From Paenibacillus sp. (GTDB lineage: Bacteria; Bacillota; Bacilli; Paenibacillales; Paenibacillaceae): DNA of 38,624 nt. Within the stretch, counting starts at the first letter, position 1. The number at the start of each line of letters is the position of its first letter. The translations under genes and the position numbers were made by a program. The stretch lies in assembly GCA_017512705.1 (NCBI GenBank), contig JAFWEX010000033.1, positions 1 through 38,624 on the forward strand, read 5' to 3'. Shown here piece by piece: positions 17,167-26,016 of this stretch. The notes beneath the pieces were generated by a model. That model was not told the origin of the DNA. It did not search any database and worked only from the letters and a program-made list of their open reading frames with translations.

Positions 17167-18132
17167 TCACTCGTCCCGTAAGATCACTTTGGGTACAAGC
17201 CGAATATAGATTAGTTCTCCTGCAAGTTCTATTATCGTCTGTGTGACGATGACCGCCGCAGCGATAGTAGCCCATTCGGGCGACAGCGACAGTGCCAATG
17301 GTAGAACAACCAGTGAATTACGAGTCGCAGCACTAAAGATTAATGCCCGACCAGCACCTGTATTCAGTTGAAAAAACTTTGCAATAAATCGAGAAATGAA
17401 GGGCATAATGATTAGAAAAGTAGCATAGATCGGAATGACGCTTGCAATGATACTCAGATCTTTGTAGACTTTGCCCACTTGGGAGGCTACTACGAGGATC
17501 AGCGCGAGAGCCATCATCGGAACCGGAAGCCAAGCCGTGGCTTGATACAGCCTCTGAGCGGTTCCGCCTGTATTGGACCATAGTTGTGTCATTACTGCGA
17601 GCAGCAGCGGAACAACAATTAGAAGCAAAAAGGCTTCTACAAATGGCCCTGTCTTCATGATGGCAGCTGCATCACTCCCCATAAATAACCATAGATAGAG
17701 TGGAAGCAAAATCATCTGAACCACAAACAGCAGTGGAGTGGCTGCCAGCATCAGCTTCTCATCCCCCCGCCCCAGTTGTGTGAATACGATAACATAATCG
17801 ATACAAGGGGTTAATAAAACAAGGTAAACCCCCAAAAGTACACTTGGGGATTGAGGAAATAGCAGTGTAAGCAGCCATACCACCGCAGGAACAACGATAA
17901 AATTAGCTAGGAGCAGTGCAACCGTAAAACGCAGATTAGCCCAAGACGCTCGAAGCTCCATAAACGGAATCTGAACAAACATACTGTAGAGCAAGACAGC
18001 AAGGACTGGAGATACTGCATACTGCAACATATTCCCCCATGCCGGAGCAGCCAGTCCAATTCCTGCACCTGCAAACAAAGCCACTACATAAAACCAAGTT
18101 TGCTGCTTCTCCATCGTTTCTTTAGTTAACAT
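17167..18132 (-). CDS. ACR3/bile-acid:sodium symporter (BASS) family transporter
   Basis: 321 residues with about ten membrane helices. The segment LTPCIDYVIVFTQLGRGDE resembles the conserved Cys-containing helix of arsenite (ACR3) permeases, and AATRNSLVVLPLALSL the second crossing helix of the family. It is therefore an arsenite-efflux or organic-anion transporter; no arsR or arsC gene is nearby, which weakens the arsenic reading. GGGGGAG lies about 10 nt before the ATG. It converges on the YesN-type gene, with only 12 bp between the stops; an inverted repeat ACGGGA/TCCCGT there lacks a T-run. Confidence 0.82.
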   Translation of the reverse strand: MLTKETMEKQQTWFYVVALFAGAGIGLAAPAWGNMLQYAVSPVLAVLLYSMFVQIPFMELRASWANLRFTVALLLANFIVVPAVVWLLTLLFPQSPSVLLGVYLVLLTPCIDYVIVFTQLGRGDEKLMLAATPLLFVVQMILLPLYLWLFMGSDAAAIMKTGPFVEAFLLLIVVPLLLAVMTQLWSNTGGTAQRLYQATAWLPVPMMALALILVVASQVGKVYKDLSIIASVIPIYATFLIIMPFISRFIAKFFQLNTGAGRALIFSAATRNSLVVLPLALSLSPEWATIAAAVIVTQTIIELAGELIYIRLVPKVILRDE

Positions 18133-18369
18133 GCCGCTTCTACTCCCCCAATTCTTAAATCAGATGTGATATGGACATATTCAAGGTCGCCGTAGCGTAC
18201 ATTGGACAGAGTGCATCTCGCTCCAGTAATTCCCATTAGAATGAGAGTCCTGGAAGCTCCATCAGCTCTTTATTTTGATTGCGGATTATTAGAACGAGTC
18301 GTTAGTGGGTATATTCATTGTAGACTGACCCGTGGTTCATTACATTTCTTAAACCAAGGAGGAAACGCA

Positions 18370-19128
18370 ATGTCACGTAACAATCCGTATAAGTGGTTAA
18401 ACGCCATCGGTTTTATCGTTGTGCTTGTTGTGAACTATCTCTCTAATGCACTGCCGATCGGCGGCAGAACGAACAAGGAAGTCTCCGATATGTATCCTGT
18501 ACTGCTGACACCTTCGGGTTACGCCTTCGCCATATGGGGACTTATCTACCTGCTCCTGGCAGGCTTTGTCATCTATCAATTCGTCCCTGCATCCTGGAAA
18601 AATGACTCCATTACCCGCCTGGGCTACTGGTTTCTCGCCAGTTGTGCCTTTAACGTAGCATGGATCTTTGCTTTTCAAAATCTGAAGACTGGACTCGCAC
18701 TGCTGATTATCGTATTGCTTTTACTTAGTCTCATTGTGTTGTATGTCAAAACACGCATGATTACTAGACCTACTACTGCAGAAACATGGCTTGTTAAACT
18801 GCCATTCAGCGTTTATCTGGGATGGGTCAGTGTCGCAACCATCGTCAATGTAGCCGTTTATTTGTATAAAATCGGGTGGGATGGCTTCGGCATCAGTGAA
18901 GTAACGTGGACCATCATCATGTTAATTGTCGGTATGGTTCTCGCTGTGCTTGTTAGCTTCCGTTACCGTGACAGTGTATACCCACTTGTATTCACATGGG
19001 CCTATATCGCCATTGCTCTGAAGCAAAAAGATATTACTTCCGTCTATTATACGGGAATCATTATCGCCATTGTTCTGGCCATTTACGCTGTATGGCTGTT
19101 CTTCTCCCGCAATCAGAACCGAGGTTGA
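18370..19128 (+). CDS. TspO/MBR-related tryptophan-rich membrane protein
   Basis: 252 residues, about seven hydrophobic segments. The ATG at 18370 has a perfect AAGGAGGAAA Shine-Dalgarno, so the longer open frame from 18202 is not used. It opens with a TspO-like helix followed by the polar stretch PIGGRTNKEVSD, and has the TspO-style TPSGYAFAIWGLIYLLLAG and FNVAWIFAF. TspO relatives bind porphyrin-like ligands in membranes; the function of the longer bacterial type is not established. It stands alone, with a strong terminator downstream. Confidence 0.75.
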   Translation: MSRNNPYKWLNAIGFIVVLVVNYLSNALPIGGRTNKEVSDMYPVLLTPSGYAFAIWGLIYLLLAGFVIYQFVPASWKNDSITRLGYWFLASCAFNVAWIFAFQNLKTGLALLIIVLLLLSLIVLYVKTRMITRPTTAETWLVKLPFSVYLGWVSVATIVNVAVYLYKIGWDGFGISEVTWTIIMLIVGMVLAVLVSFRYRDSVYPLVFTWAYIAIALKQKDITSVYYTGIIIAIVLAIYAVWLFFSRNQNRG

Positions 19129-19153
19129 ATACCTCCTCTATTATAAACAATCG

Positions 19154-19205
19154 ACAGCAAAAAGCCGATTCCAGGTCCATTGACCCTTCATCGGCTTTTT
19201 GCTGT
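19154..19205. terminator. Bidirectional terminator, 16-bp perfect stem
   Basis: ACAGCAAAAAGCCGAT (19154-19169) and ATCGGCTTTTTGCTGT (19190-19205) pair perfectly around a 20-nt loop. The A and T runs within the stem allow it to act for the TspO-like gene and for the ridA remnant on the other strand. Confidence 0.88.
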
Positions 19206-19257
19206 ACACTCATACAGAACAGGATCACCTGTCCTGTGTAGGGCTGAATATCATACT

Positions 19258-19631
19258 CTATTTCAGCGCAATGACTTCAATCTCTACTAGCGCGTCCTTT
19301 GGCAAACGCGCCACTTCTACGGCACTGCGTGCCGGGAATGGCTGAGTAAAAAAGCTGCTGTACACTTCATTTACCGGTACAAAATCATTCATATCCTTCA
19401 GGAATACGGTTGTCTTCACAACTTTATCCATGCTTGTGCCTGCTGCTTCTAGAATAGCCTTCACGTTACTTAGAGACAAACGAGTCTGTTCCTGTACATC
19501 TGCACCAAATTCGCCCGTTTGCGGGTTCAAACCTAGCTGACCGGATGTGTAGATAAAGTCTCCTGCAGCTACTGCCTGACTGTATGGACCAATGGCGCCT
19601 GGCGCCTGTTCAGTCGAGATTGCTTTTTCAT
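19258..19631 (-). pseudogene. ridA: RidA-family deaminase gene, frameshifted at codon 2-3
   Basis: The family (YjgF/YER057c/UK114) hydrolyses reactive enamine/imine intermediates such as those made by PLP enzymes. A good start exists: AAAGGAGA then ATG at 19631-19629. But after this ATG there are only five A (ATGAAAAAGCA), which leads into a wrong frame. One more A would give MKKAISTEQAPGAIGPYSQA and run on without a break through FIYTSGQLGLNPQTGE and VVKTTVFLKDMNDF to the stop at 19258. In the correct frame an upstream TAG and the absence of any ATG, GTG or TTG before the TTG at 19530 exclude a normal full-length start. So it is broken by one base in a homopolymer, or is a sequencing error, or is rescued by slippage. 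The body otherwise looks intact (arginine in PARSAVEVARLPKDALVEIE). Confidence 0.85.
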
Positions 19632-19784
19632 TCGACGGCTCTCCTTTGTGTTCGCTGCCCTGCTACCCGTAGGAGACAAGGCTGGCTTTTTTTAAAACCT
19701 ATTATATCATGCTCTTCATTCGGACAAGTAACGCTTGTTTCCCACCGAAGGGAATACGCTAGGGTATCCACGCGACAATCGGTA

Positions 19785-20471
19785 TCAGCCGGCAGCATCC
19801 TGTACCCCGAGCGCATGAATGACTTCATTGGAATAGATATGATTGCCTCTTGTCTGAACTATGGCGATATTTCTCATGGCTTGTGCAATCGTTAATGCAT
19901 GAATAGCCCGGTACTTATCTAAACGGCCTTTCATCCAGCGATCCAAAAAGGTCATGATCTGCGCAGCAAACTGTTCTCCCGGGCGCTTTTCTCCGCGCTC
20001 ACCCAGAATAAGTGATGGACGAAAGATGTGCAGGGCACGGAATCCAACATTCGTGATTGCATCCTCCATCTCACCTTTGGTCCGACTATAGAACACACGT
20101 GAACCTGCATTTGCTCCCATAGAGGAGATCACTAGCATCTGTTCCACGCCATGTTGCTTCGCGAGCATCGCAGCACGAACCGGGTAATGATAATCGACTT
20201 CGCGGAATTTGTCTTGACTGCCGGCTTTTTTGATCGTTGTCCCTAGGCAGCAGTACAGATCGTCTATACCCTCAAACAGGTGGCCCTGAAGTTCCAGTTG
20301 CTCCCAATCCACAACGTGTTGCTTCAGTTTAGGGTGTTCCAGATGAAGTCTACGCCTCACTAGTATGCGAACCTCGCTGTACGCGGGGTGTTCCAGCAAG
20401 CTGTGAACCAGATGCCCACCTACCAGTCCAGTAGCGCCGATGATCATCGCTTTGAGTTCAGAACGATTCAC
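19785..20471 (-). CDS. NAD(P)-binding SDR, TIP30/HTATIP2-like
   Basis: 228 residues. The Rossmann nucleotide loop is MIIGATGLVGGHLV (about 9-22); then VVDWEQL, and a YSRTKGE (YxxxK) motif near 130. It has CCLGTTIKKAGSQDKF, a hallmark of the TIP30-like atypical SDR group. Such proteins bind NADPH; most bacterial members have no assigned substrate. It is monocistronic, convergent with no one, and separated from ridA by about 150 bp. Start at 20471; no strong Shine-Dalgarno is seen (GGAGGGATGGAGAGG further upstream is a plausible one). Confidence 0.85.
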   Translation of the reverse strand: MNRSELKAMIIGATGLVGGHLVHSLLEHPAYSEVRILVRRRLHLEHPKLKQHVVDWEQLELQGHLFEGIDDLYCCLGTTIKKAGSQDKFREVDYHYPVRAAMLAKQHGVEQMLVISSMGANAGSRVFYSRTKGEMEDAITNVGFRALHIFRPSLILGERGEKRPGEQFAAQIMTFLDRWMKGRLDKYRAIHALTIAQAMRNIAIVQTRGNHIYSNEVIHALGVQDAAG

Positions 20472-20560
20472 CTCTCCATCCCTCCAATCTATCCAATAAT
20501 CGAGAAGTATCCTTGTTGGGATACATTGTTTATATTGTATATGTTGATTCTATTTCATTT

Positions 20561-21835
20561 CTAATGCAAGAGCACACGACGTCCCAGAGTAAACGTAAGC
20601 AGCAGCATCACTACACCCACGATGACTTGAAAACCATAGGAAGAGATCCAGAGCATAGCCTCCGAAAGGGTTTCCATTTTCTCATACAGCCATCCCCCAA
20701 TCAGCGGGCCAATAAATGACGTTACGCCAGTCAGAGCCGAGTAGACGGCCACGAACATCGGTCTTTCACTTTTCGGTGTGTCACCAATCGTAAAATTAAA
20801 CGCAAGCTGGTTGAAGCCTCCGACACCCACGCCGAGGAAGATGTGAGACATAAACAACGCAACTAATACCGGAGCAAACGACATCAATCCCCAAGACAGG
20901 CAGGACAGAGCGATCACAGGCAGCGTCCAGAACAAAAGTGTTTTGTTGCTGTATCGGGCATTCAGGTTACCCCAAATATAGAATCCCCCCATCATGACCA
21001 AGGTCTGCACAACCGTGATCAGGGAGACCATCTGATAGCTGACGTTCAACAGGTCGAGCATCACGTAAGAATAGAGCGGCACAATTAATGTCTGAACCAG
21101 CAGCCATGCCGCCAGAAATATAGTCGCTTTCAGGAATACCCGATCTTGAAACGGCTTGATAAACATACGTGAGAACGACTTTTCTGTGGAACGTTCGAAG
21201 GGCATATCCGGATAAAAGAAATAAATAACGGTATTGGCGATGGCACAGATCCATACGGGAATGAACAAAATCAAGAAGCCGGTTTGTCCGGGATAACGGT
21301 CTAGTAAAATACCCCCGCCAAATAAGCATGCGCTTCCAAGTGCATTGAGTATAGTATTGCGTATTCCGAAATAACGTCCTCTTACCTTGGCAGGTACGAT
21401 ATCCCCAATGAGAGATGTCCAGATCATACCCCCAATGGTGTTACATATGAATGCAATCGTATATAAACCAATATAAACACTGACCCACCACTCTTTGGGA
21501 AAAATGAACGGAATCAGTCCTGTTGCACTCCACAGGATGCGATGAGCCCCCACGAACAACAAAAGCATGCGCTTGCGGCTGCGAATGCGCTGCATCCAAT
21601 AGGCTGCGCCGATCTGAGCAATATTCACAAACGTAGTAATTGCGAGCACAAAGCCAATATGTCTTGACCCAGCTCCAAGGTACAGCAAAAACCCGGTTAG
21701 AAATGGACCTCCCAGCAAGGTTTGCAAAATAATCGCCGGAACGCCCTCCCATGTTGCAATCGATAAATTCGTTCGTTGTGCGGAACCCTTGCGTCGTGAC
21801 TTGCTCATCAATGAAGAAGGATTCATCTTGACCAT
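20561..21835 (-). CDS. Major facilitator superfamily transporter
   Basis: 424 residues with about twelve membrane segments. The loop DIVPAKVRGRYFGIRN between helices 4 and 5 carries the RGRYFG-type motif of MFS exporters. The N-terminus is polar and basic (about 25 residues, KSRRKGSAQR). The substrate cannot be told. It has a clear sigma-A promoter at 21903-21930, followed by a small hairpin (GACCGG/CCGGTC at 21861-21882). AAGGAG then lies 18 nt before the ATG at 21835, too far for efficient use, so the start is uncertain and the next ATG (21826) is possible. Confidence 0.88.
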   Translation of the reverse strand: MVKMNPSSLMSKSRRKGSAQRTNLSIATWEGVPAIILQTLLGGPFLTGFLLYLGAGSRHIGFVLAITTFVNIAQIGAAYWMQRIRSRKRMLLLFVGAHRILWSATGLIPFIFPKEWWVSVYIGLYTIAFICNTIGGMIWTSLIGDIVPAKVRGRYFGIRNTILNALGSACLFGGGILLDRYPGQTGFLILFIPVWICAIANTVIYFFYPDMPFERSTEKSFSRMFIKPFQDRVFLKATIFLAAWLLVQTLIVPLYSYVMLDLLNVSYQMVSLITVVQTLVMMGGFYIWGNLNARYSNKTLLFWTLPVIALSCLSWGLMSFAPVLVALFMSHIFLGVGVGGFNQLAFNFTIGDTPKSERPMFVAVYSALTGVTSFIGPLIGGWLYEKMETLSEAMLWISSYGFQVIVGVVMLLLTFTLGRRVLLH

Positions 21836-21902
21836 CTTCTGTATGGGGATACACTCCTTAGACCGGGAAAAGCATGCCGGTCGATGCTAGTTGTCACCCC
21901 AA

Positions 21903-21930
21903 ATTCTACTCACGGCACGGTGGTTGTCAA
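21903..21930 (-). promoter_or_regulatory. Sigma-A promoter of the MFS transporter gene
   Basis: On the minus strand TTGACA (21930-21925), 16 nt, TAGAAT (21908-21903). It begins immediately after the stop of the upstream kinase gene (21932), so the transporter can be transcribed independently. Confidence 0.75.
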
Positions 21931-21931
21931 C

Positions 21932-23341
21932 TCATTTTTTCACGGTCAACGGGAGCCATAGATCAAAGGTACTTCCTTTCCCCTCAGCACTATCGAGTTC
22001 GATCGACCCACCCAGCAATCTAGCCAGATCTCTGCTGATGGACAAGCCCAGTCCGGTTCCCCCGAATTTCCGGCTAATGGAGCCATCCGCTTGTTGGAAA
22101 GCTTCAAATATGGAATGATGCTTGTCCTCCGGAATACCAATTCCTGTGTCTTGTACAGAAAATACGAGCCAATGGCTTTCATTGCCTACTTGTTTGGCCC
22201 TTTTGGTACTCACGGTGAGGGTAACCTTTCCTTTAGACGTGAACTTGATCGCATTGGACATTAAATTGCGCAAAATCTGCTGTACGCGCTGAGGATCAGA
22301 CCAGATGGTATCCGGCAGCCCATATTTCTTCTCCAATACAAGTTCAATCCCTTTCTTTTCTGCAACGAGCTGAAAGTGATTCATCGCATCTTCAATCAGT
22401 TGATTCAAACTGATGTCTTCCAATACAATATCCAACCGACCAGCTTCCACTTTGGACAAATCCAAAATATCATTAATCAGCCTGAGAAGCTCTTGTCCGG
22501 ATTGATCAATCATGCTTGCAAAACGCACTATGTCTTCTTGATCCATTGACTCGGCATTCTCGCTAATCATCTGAGCGAAATTTATGACACTGTTAAGCGG
22601 TGTGCGTAGTTCATGAGACATATTGGCCAGAAATTCCGACTTGTACTGGGAGGCAATCATCAATTGTTTGGCACGTTCCTCCAGCACGATCTGTGCTTTC
22701 TGCAATTCTTCTTTTTGTAAGGATAATAGCTGATTTGTACTTTGAATGAGGAGAATTCGATTTTGTTCATTCTGAAAATCTCGCAAAATGAACGCAAAAA
22801 CGAGACTAAGCAAAATTCCGACAGGGAGTGTATATGGCATAATATGTGAGAAGAAATACGTTGCAGGAATGACGCCCACCAGGGCAATATTGACACTATT
22901 CACAACATTCACAATCACTGTAACAATGATGCCTTTCATAATCAGCCTGTAGCTGCTCCGCCTCATCCAGATGTTCAAACCCGCACATAACAATCCAAGA
23001 AGAGACATATTGATGACCGCGGCGATGGTCGCATCCGTTATCCCGAAGGTTAGTCTGGACAGTCCGATCCCCACACCTATAATGATTACACTATAGGGTT
23101 GTCTATACGACAGAACAGCAACGATTAATGGTACATAGCGAAGATCAAAAACAACTTCATTATTCAATTGGAAACCAAATACAGTACTAATCCAACCTGC
23201 GAAAATAAGCACGAACACTGAACTGACTTGTTTCACCCGGGAAGAGGTGCGTATGACGATATACTTGTATAGCACACTGGCAAGATAAGCGATCGTAATA
23301 AGCATCCCCATATTGAGTACGAACATTTTTGATAATTGCAT
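21932..23341 (-). CDS. Membrane sensor histidine kinase with multi-TM (5TMR-LYT-like) input
   Basis: 469 residues. ATG at 23341 follows AGGAGTGAG; the open frame to 23374 begins with TTG and is not used. The N-terminal third has about five to six membrane helices like the 5TM-LYT receptor domain, which senses membrane-associated ligands. A short coiled coil (SLQKEELQKAQIVLEERAKQ) leads to the kinase: H-box SHELRTPLNSVI with phospho-acceptor His near 244, N-box NLMSNAIKFT, G1 DTGIGIPED, and G2 GGTGLGLSIS. No response regulator is beside it, so it is an orphan kinase whose partner is elsewhere. It lies upstream of the MFS gene on the same strand. Confidence 0.92.
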   Translation of the reverse strand: MQLSKMFVLNMGMLITIAYLASVLYKYIVIRTSSRVKQVSSVFVLIFAGWISTVFGFQLNNEVVFDLRYVPLIVAVLSYRQPYSVIIIGVGIGLSRLTFGITDATIAAVINMSLLGLLCAGLNIWMRRSSYRLIMKGIIVTVIVNVVNSVNIALVGVIPATYFFSHIMPYTLPVGILLSLVFAFILRDFQNEQNRILLIQSTNQLLSLQKEELQKAQIVLEERAKQLMIASQYKSEFLANMSHELRTPLNSVINFAQMISENAESMDQEDIVRFASMIDQSGQELLRLINDILDLSKVEAGRLDIVLEDISLNQLIEDAMNHFQLVAEKKGIELVLEKKYGLPDTIWSDPQRVQQILRNLMSNAIKFTSKGKVTLTVSTKRAKQVGNESHWLVFSVQDTGIGIPEDKHHSIFEAFQQADGSISRKFGGTGLGLSISRDLARLLGGSIELDSAEGKGSTFDLWLPLTVKK

Positions 23342-23573
23342 GAACTCACTCCTGTTGTTCGATATATAACCCAAGTGCTTATTCGTTCATATTTGTACAT
23401 CATATCACGCTAGGCCCACCTCGGCATGGAAACCCGTCAAAAAGAAACAAAAAAATACACATAATTGGAATTCAATTTATGTGCAGAACATAGTAAAATA
23501 TATTGTTGTCTCATTTTTTCTATTATCGCTGTGGTCATGTTGATTTAGAGCATGATGAAAGGAGTAAGTGGCT

Positions 23574-24227
23574 GTGCATGTATTAAAAAACAAATCTTAC
23601 TGGCTGTCATTGAGCTTGATGTTATCCTTGGCTGTCATGGGACTCTTCTATGATATTTTGAACAGTCCGGAGCGTGGGTATGTTGTTCTAAACTCCCCCA
23701 TGGATCGGATGATTCCTTTTATTCCTGCAATGTCGATTCCTTATCTGGGATGGTACCCATTTGTATTCGGTGTGCTTGCCTACTTATGTGCTAAAGACCG
23801 TCTTATGTATTATCGTGTGTTGTTAACCATGAACATCTGCGTATGGATCTGTTATCTGATTTATTTCAACTTCCAAACCATGGTTCCGCGGCCGGAACTA
23901 ACAGGATCTGGTCTGGGCTCAACACTCATTGGATGGCTCTATAGCCAGGATCGCCCGTTTAACTGTTTTCCGAGCATTCATGCCCTTCACTCTTATCTAG
24001 TGATGCGTGCCGTGCTGTCGGTTCCAAATATCCGCAAATCCGTTAAGATACTTGTAGCTGCTGGTGCTTCCATCATTATTGTCTCAACGTTATTGATTAA
24101 GCAGCATGTCGTTTATGATGCACTCGGTGCAATCATGCTGGGTGAATGTATCTTTACAATCGTTACAGGACTAGACCTTTATCATCGTCGCAGAAAAAAT
24201 TCCAAATGGACCGAGGGGATTAACTAA
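23574..24227 (+). CDS. PAP2-family membrane phosphatase
   Basis: About 217 residues, six membrane segments. GAAAGGAG is 3 nt before the GTG at 23568 but 9 nt before the GTG at 23574, so I choose the latter. The catalytic set is visible: QTMVPRPEL near 100-115, the PSIHALHSY loop near 143, and the LIKQHVVYDALGAI His-Asp loop near 180. These enzymes remove phosphate from lipid phosphates or transfer inositol phosphate at the membrane surface. Its 3-prime end overlaps the convergent HD-GYP gene by 8 bp. Confidence 0.85.
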   Translation: MHVLKNKSYWLSLSLMLSLAVMGLFYDILNSPERGYVVLNSPMDRMIPFIPAMSIPYLGWYPFVFGVLAYLCAKDRLMYYRVLLTMNICVWICYLIYFNFQTMVPRPELTGSGLGSTLIGWLYSQDRPFNCFPSIHALHSYLVMRAVLSVPNIRKSVKILVAAGASIIIVSTLLIKQHVVYDALGAIMLGECIFTIVTGLDLYHRRRKNSKWTEGIN

Positions 24228-25743
24228 CCCCCTCTTTAGGCTTTTGATTCAACTGCTTCTGCCGTCTCCATTCGTCAATAAACAATCCTGCATAATAGGG
24301 GTCCCACTGGGTCCCCTTTCCTTCTTCCAGAATCATGAGCGCTTTCTCATCACTCATTCCATTTCGATACGGCCGATCTGAAGTCATGGCATCAAAGGCA
24401 TCGGCTACCGCGATAATGCGGCCGAACAATGGTATATCCTCTCCCGCCATGCCATCAGGGTATCCTTTGCCATCATATCTCTCATGATGAGAGCGTACCC
24501 CCGGAAGGAAGTCTGCCATGGCATCCACAGGTTCGATCTGAAGCAAAATACTCTCTCCTAACACAGGATGAGTGCGAATGATTGCAAATTCCTCCGAGCT
24601 GAGCTTGCCGTCCTTGAGCAACACTTCGTCCGGTATACCGATTTTTCCAATATCATGGAGCAATGCAGATTTGTACAACAAGTCGGCCTGTTCGTCATTC
24701 ATACCGCTCAGTCTGCCAATCAAAATGGAATACTCCGCTACACGCATGGAATGTCCTGCCGTATATTTATCTCGGGCATCCAGCGCAGCTGCAAGCAGAG
24801 AAAAATAACTTTGCAGCAACTGCCGATTCCGCTCCTGTCTTATCTCCAGCCGATTAATCATCATATTGAATCCGGAAATCAGCTGTGAAAATTCATCTGC
24901 ATACAGATCCGGGGTTCTCCTACCGAAATCACCTTCCTGAATACGGTTCATCTCTTGTGTCAGCTCTGCCACTGGATCACGGACATCTCGAATCAATAGC
25001 CAGCTACCCATCATGGAAAATCCTGCGCCCAAAATAACGATCAGCACACCCCACAACGTATATTCTTGCGCAAACTGCGGATCAATGTACTGGAGCCGGA
25101 TGTATGTTGCCAGAAAAAATAAGCTTAGAGGAAACAAAGCGATGAGTGCAGTACTCGTCTGGAACTTTCGTTGTATAGATATCAGGATGCGTCCGCCCAA
25201 GGAAGGCTCCATTCCGTAAAACACTTTGCCTCTGCGACGGACTTCGAGAAGCAGTGGCCTTATCGCCCGCACTGTAAGATAGTATTCGATTAGGGCATGC
25301 ATAATTGCAATCAAAAACGCGCATACCGCTGCAATAGTGACATATCCATACGGGATTTCCAGCCACCCTGTAGAGATCATACACAAGGTAAGCCCAGCCG
25401 CAGGTAAAGAGAAGCCCAACATATGCGGTCCAATAATGCGATATATAGTCTGTCCTGGAAAGCGATGAATTCTCTCGTACATTTGATTTAATTCCGTCTT
25501 CTCATGGTCTTCTGCAGCAAAGAATTGCCTGATCGGACCTAACTGAGCCCATAAGGTGATTAATTCTGCAACCAACATAAACAGAATGGAGATGAGCACT
25601 ATAACAATTAATCGAACATATTGAATATTCGGTATCTGTAAGGTTGAAACCATCACCACCGTGCCCACTACAAAGACGGCTGTTAATGATCCAATGAGAT
25701 AATTGCGCAGCAGACGGAAGATAAATGCACGATATACTTCCAA
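24220..25743 (-). CDS. Membrane HD-GYP phosphohydrolase (c-di-GMP phosphodiesterase type)
   Basis: 507 residues. The start codon is TTG, with AGGGATAGGA just upstream. The first 270 residues hold about six membrane helices, then a HAMP linker (VAELTQEMNRIQEGDFGRRT). The HD-GYP domain (about 310-490) has the metal ligands in AGHSMRVAEYS and LLHDIGKIGIP (near 364), and the signature HHERYDGKGYP near 420. Family members hydrolyse cyclic-di-GMP to GMP or pGpG. The HAMP-coupled membrane input suggests it turns an outside signal into a change in the second messenger, relevant to motility and biofilm. Upstream on the same strand lies a terminator with a tiny embedded reading frame (25784-25813). Confidence 0.92.
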   Translation of the reverse strand: MEVYRAFIFRLLRNYLIGSLTAVFVVGTVVMVSTLQIPNIQYVRLIVIVLISILFMLVAELITLWAQLGPIRQFFAAEDHEKTELNQMYERIHRFPGQTIYRIIGPHMLGFSLPAAGLTLCMISTGWLEIPYGYVTIAAVCAFLIAIMHALIEYYLTVRAIRPLLLEVRRRGKVFYGMEPSLGGRILISIQRKFQTSTALIALFPLSLFFLATYIRLQYIDPQFAQEYTLWGVLIVILGAGFSMMGSWLLIRDVRDPVAELTQEMNRIQEGDFGRRTPDLYADEFSQLISGFNMMINRLEIRQERNRQLLQSYFSLLAAALDARDKYTAGHSMRVAEYSILIGRLSGMNDEQADLLYKSALLHDIGKIGIPDEVLLKDGKLSSEEFAIIRTHPVLGESILLQIEPVDAMADFLPGVRSHHERYDGKGYPDGMAGEDIPLFGRIIAVADAFDAMTSDRPYRNGMSDEKALMILEEGKGTQWDPYYAGLFIDEWRRQKQLNQKPKEGVS

Positions 25744-25785
25744 TCCTATCCCTCGCTCTCTATGTCTAACCAGTTCTGCCCTATT

Positions 25786-25813
25786 AAAAAAGGAGGATCA
25801 TGATGTTTCCTCC
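25786..25813 (-). terminator. Terminator-like hairpin in the HD-GYP leader
   Basis: On the minus strand GGAGGA pairs with TCCTCC across a 10-nt loop, followed by six T. It lies 43 bp before the HD-GYP start, so it may act as an attenuator of that gene, or end an antisense transcript. The first stem arm is also a Shine-Dalgarno for ATGATCCTCCTTTTTTAA (25801-25784), a five-codon frame. Confidence 0.65.
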
Positions 25814-25981
25814 AATATGTTTATCGGTTATTCTGACCAAAAAAATTAATAAAGTTGGTTGCGTTTTCGATTGCACTTTCTTCCAGTACATTTATCACCT
25901 TTGCAACAAGGGTCGAGACTAGATTCCATGATGCCTGATTCCATTCCATTTTAAACTTTGTTATCTTTTGGTTCCTTTTTA

Positions 25982-26010
25982 TTGCAATATATTACAGACT
26001 GTGGTATGAT
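25982..26010 (+). promoter_or_regulatory. Sigma-A promoter without a gene behind it
   Basis: TTGCAA (25982-25987), 17 nt, TATGAT (26005-26010). The expected start is near 26017, at the first base of a small hairpin (GTTGT-AGAA-ACAAC). The next reading frame on this strand is more than 1.4 kb away and beyond terminators, so the product should be an RNA. Confidence 0.7.
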
Positions 26011-26016
26011 ATAAAA

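Noticed and set aside
17155-17180. Bidirectional terminator between YesN-type and ACR3/BASS genes
   Set aside because: ACGGGA/TCCCGT forms a short stem but has no T-run on either strand.
18202-18369. N-terminal extension of the TspO-like gene
   Set aside because: A perfect Shine-Dalgarno stands before the ATG at 18370, and the extension does not resemble TspO proteins.
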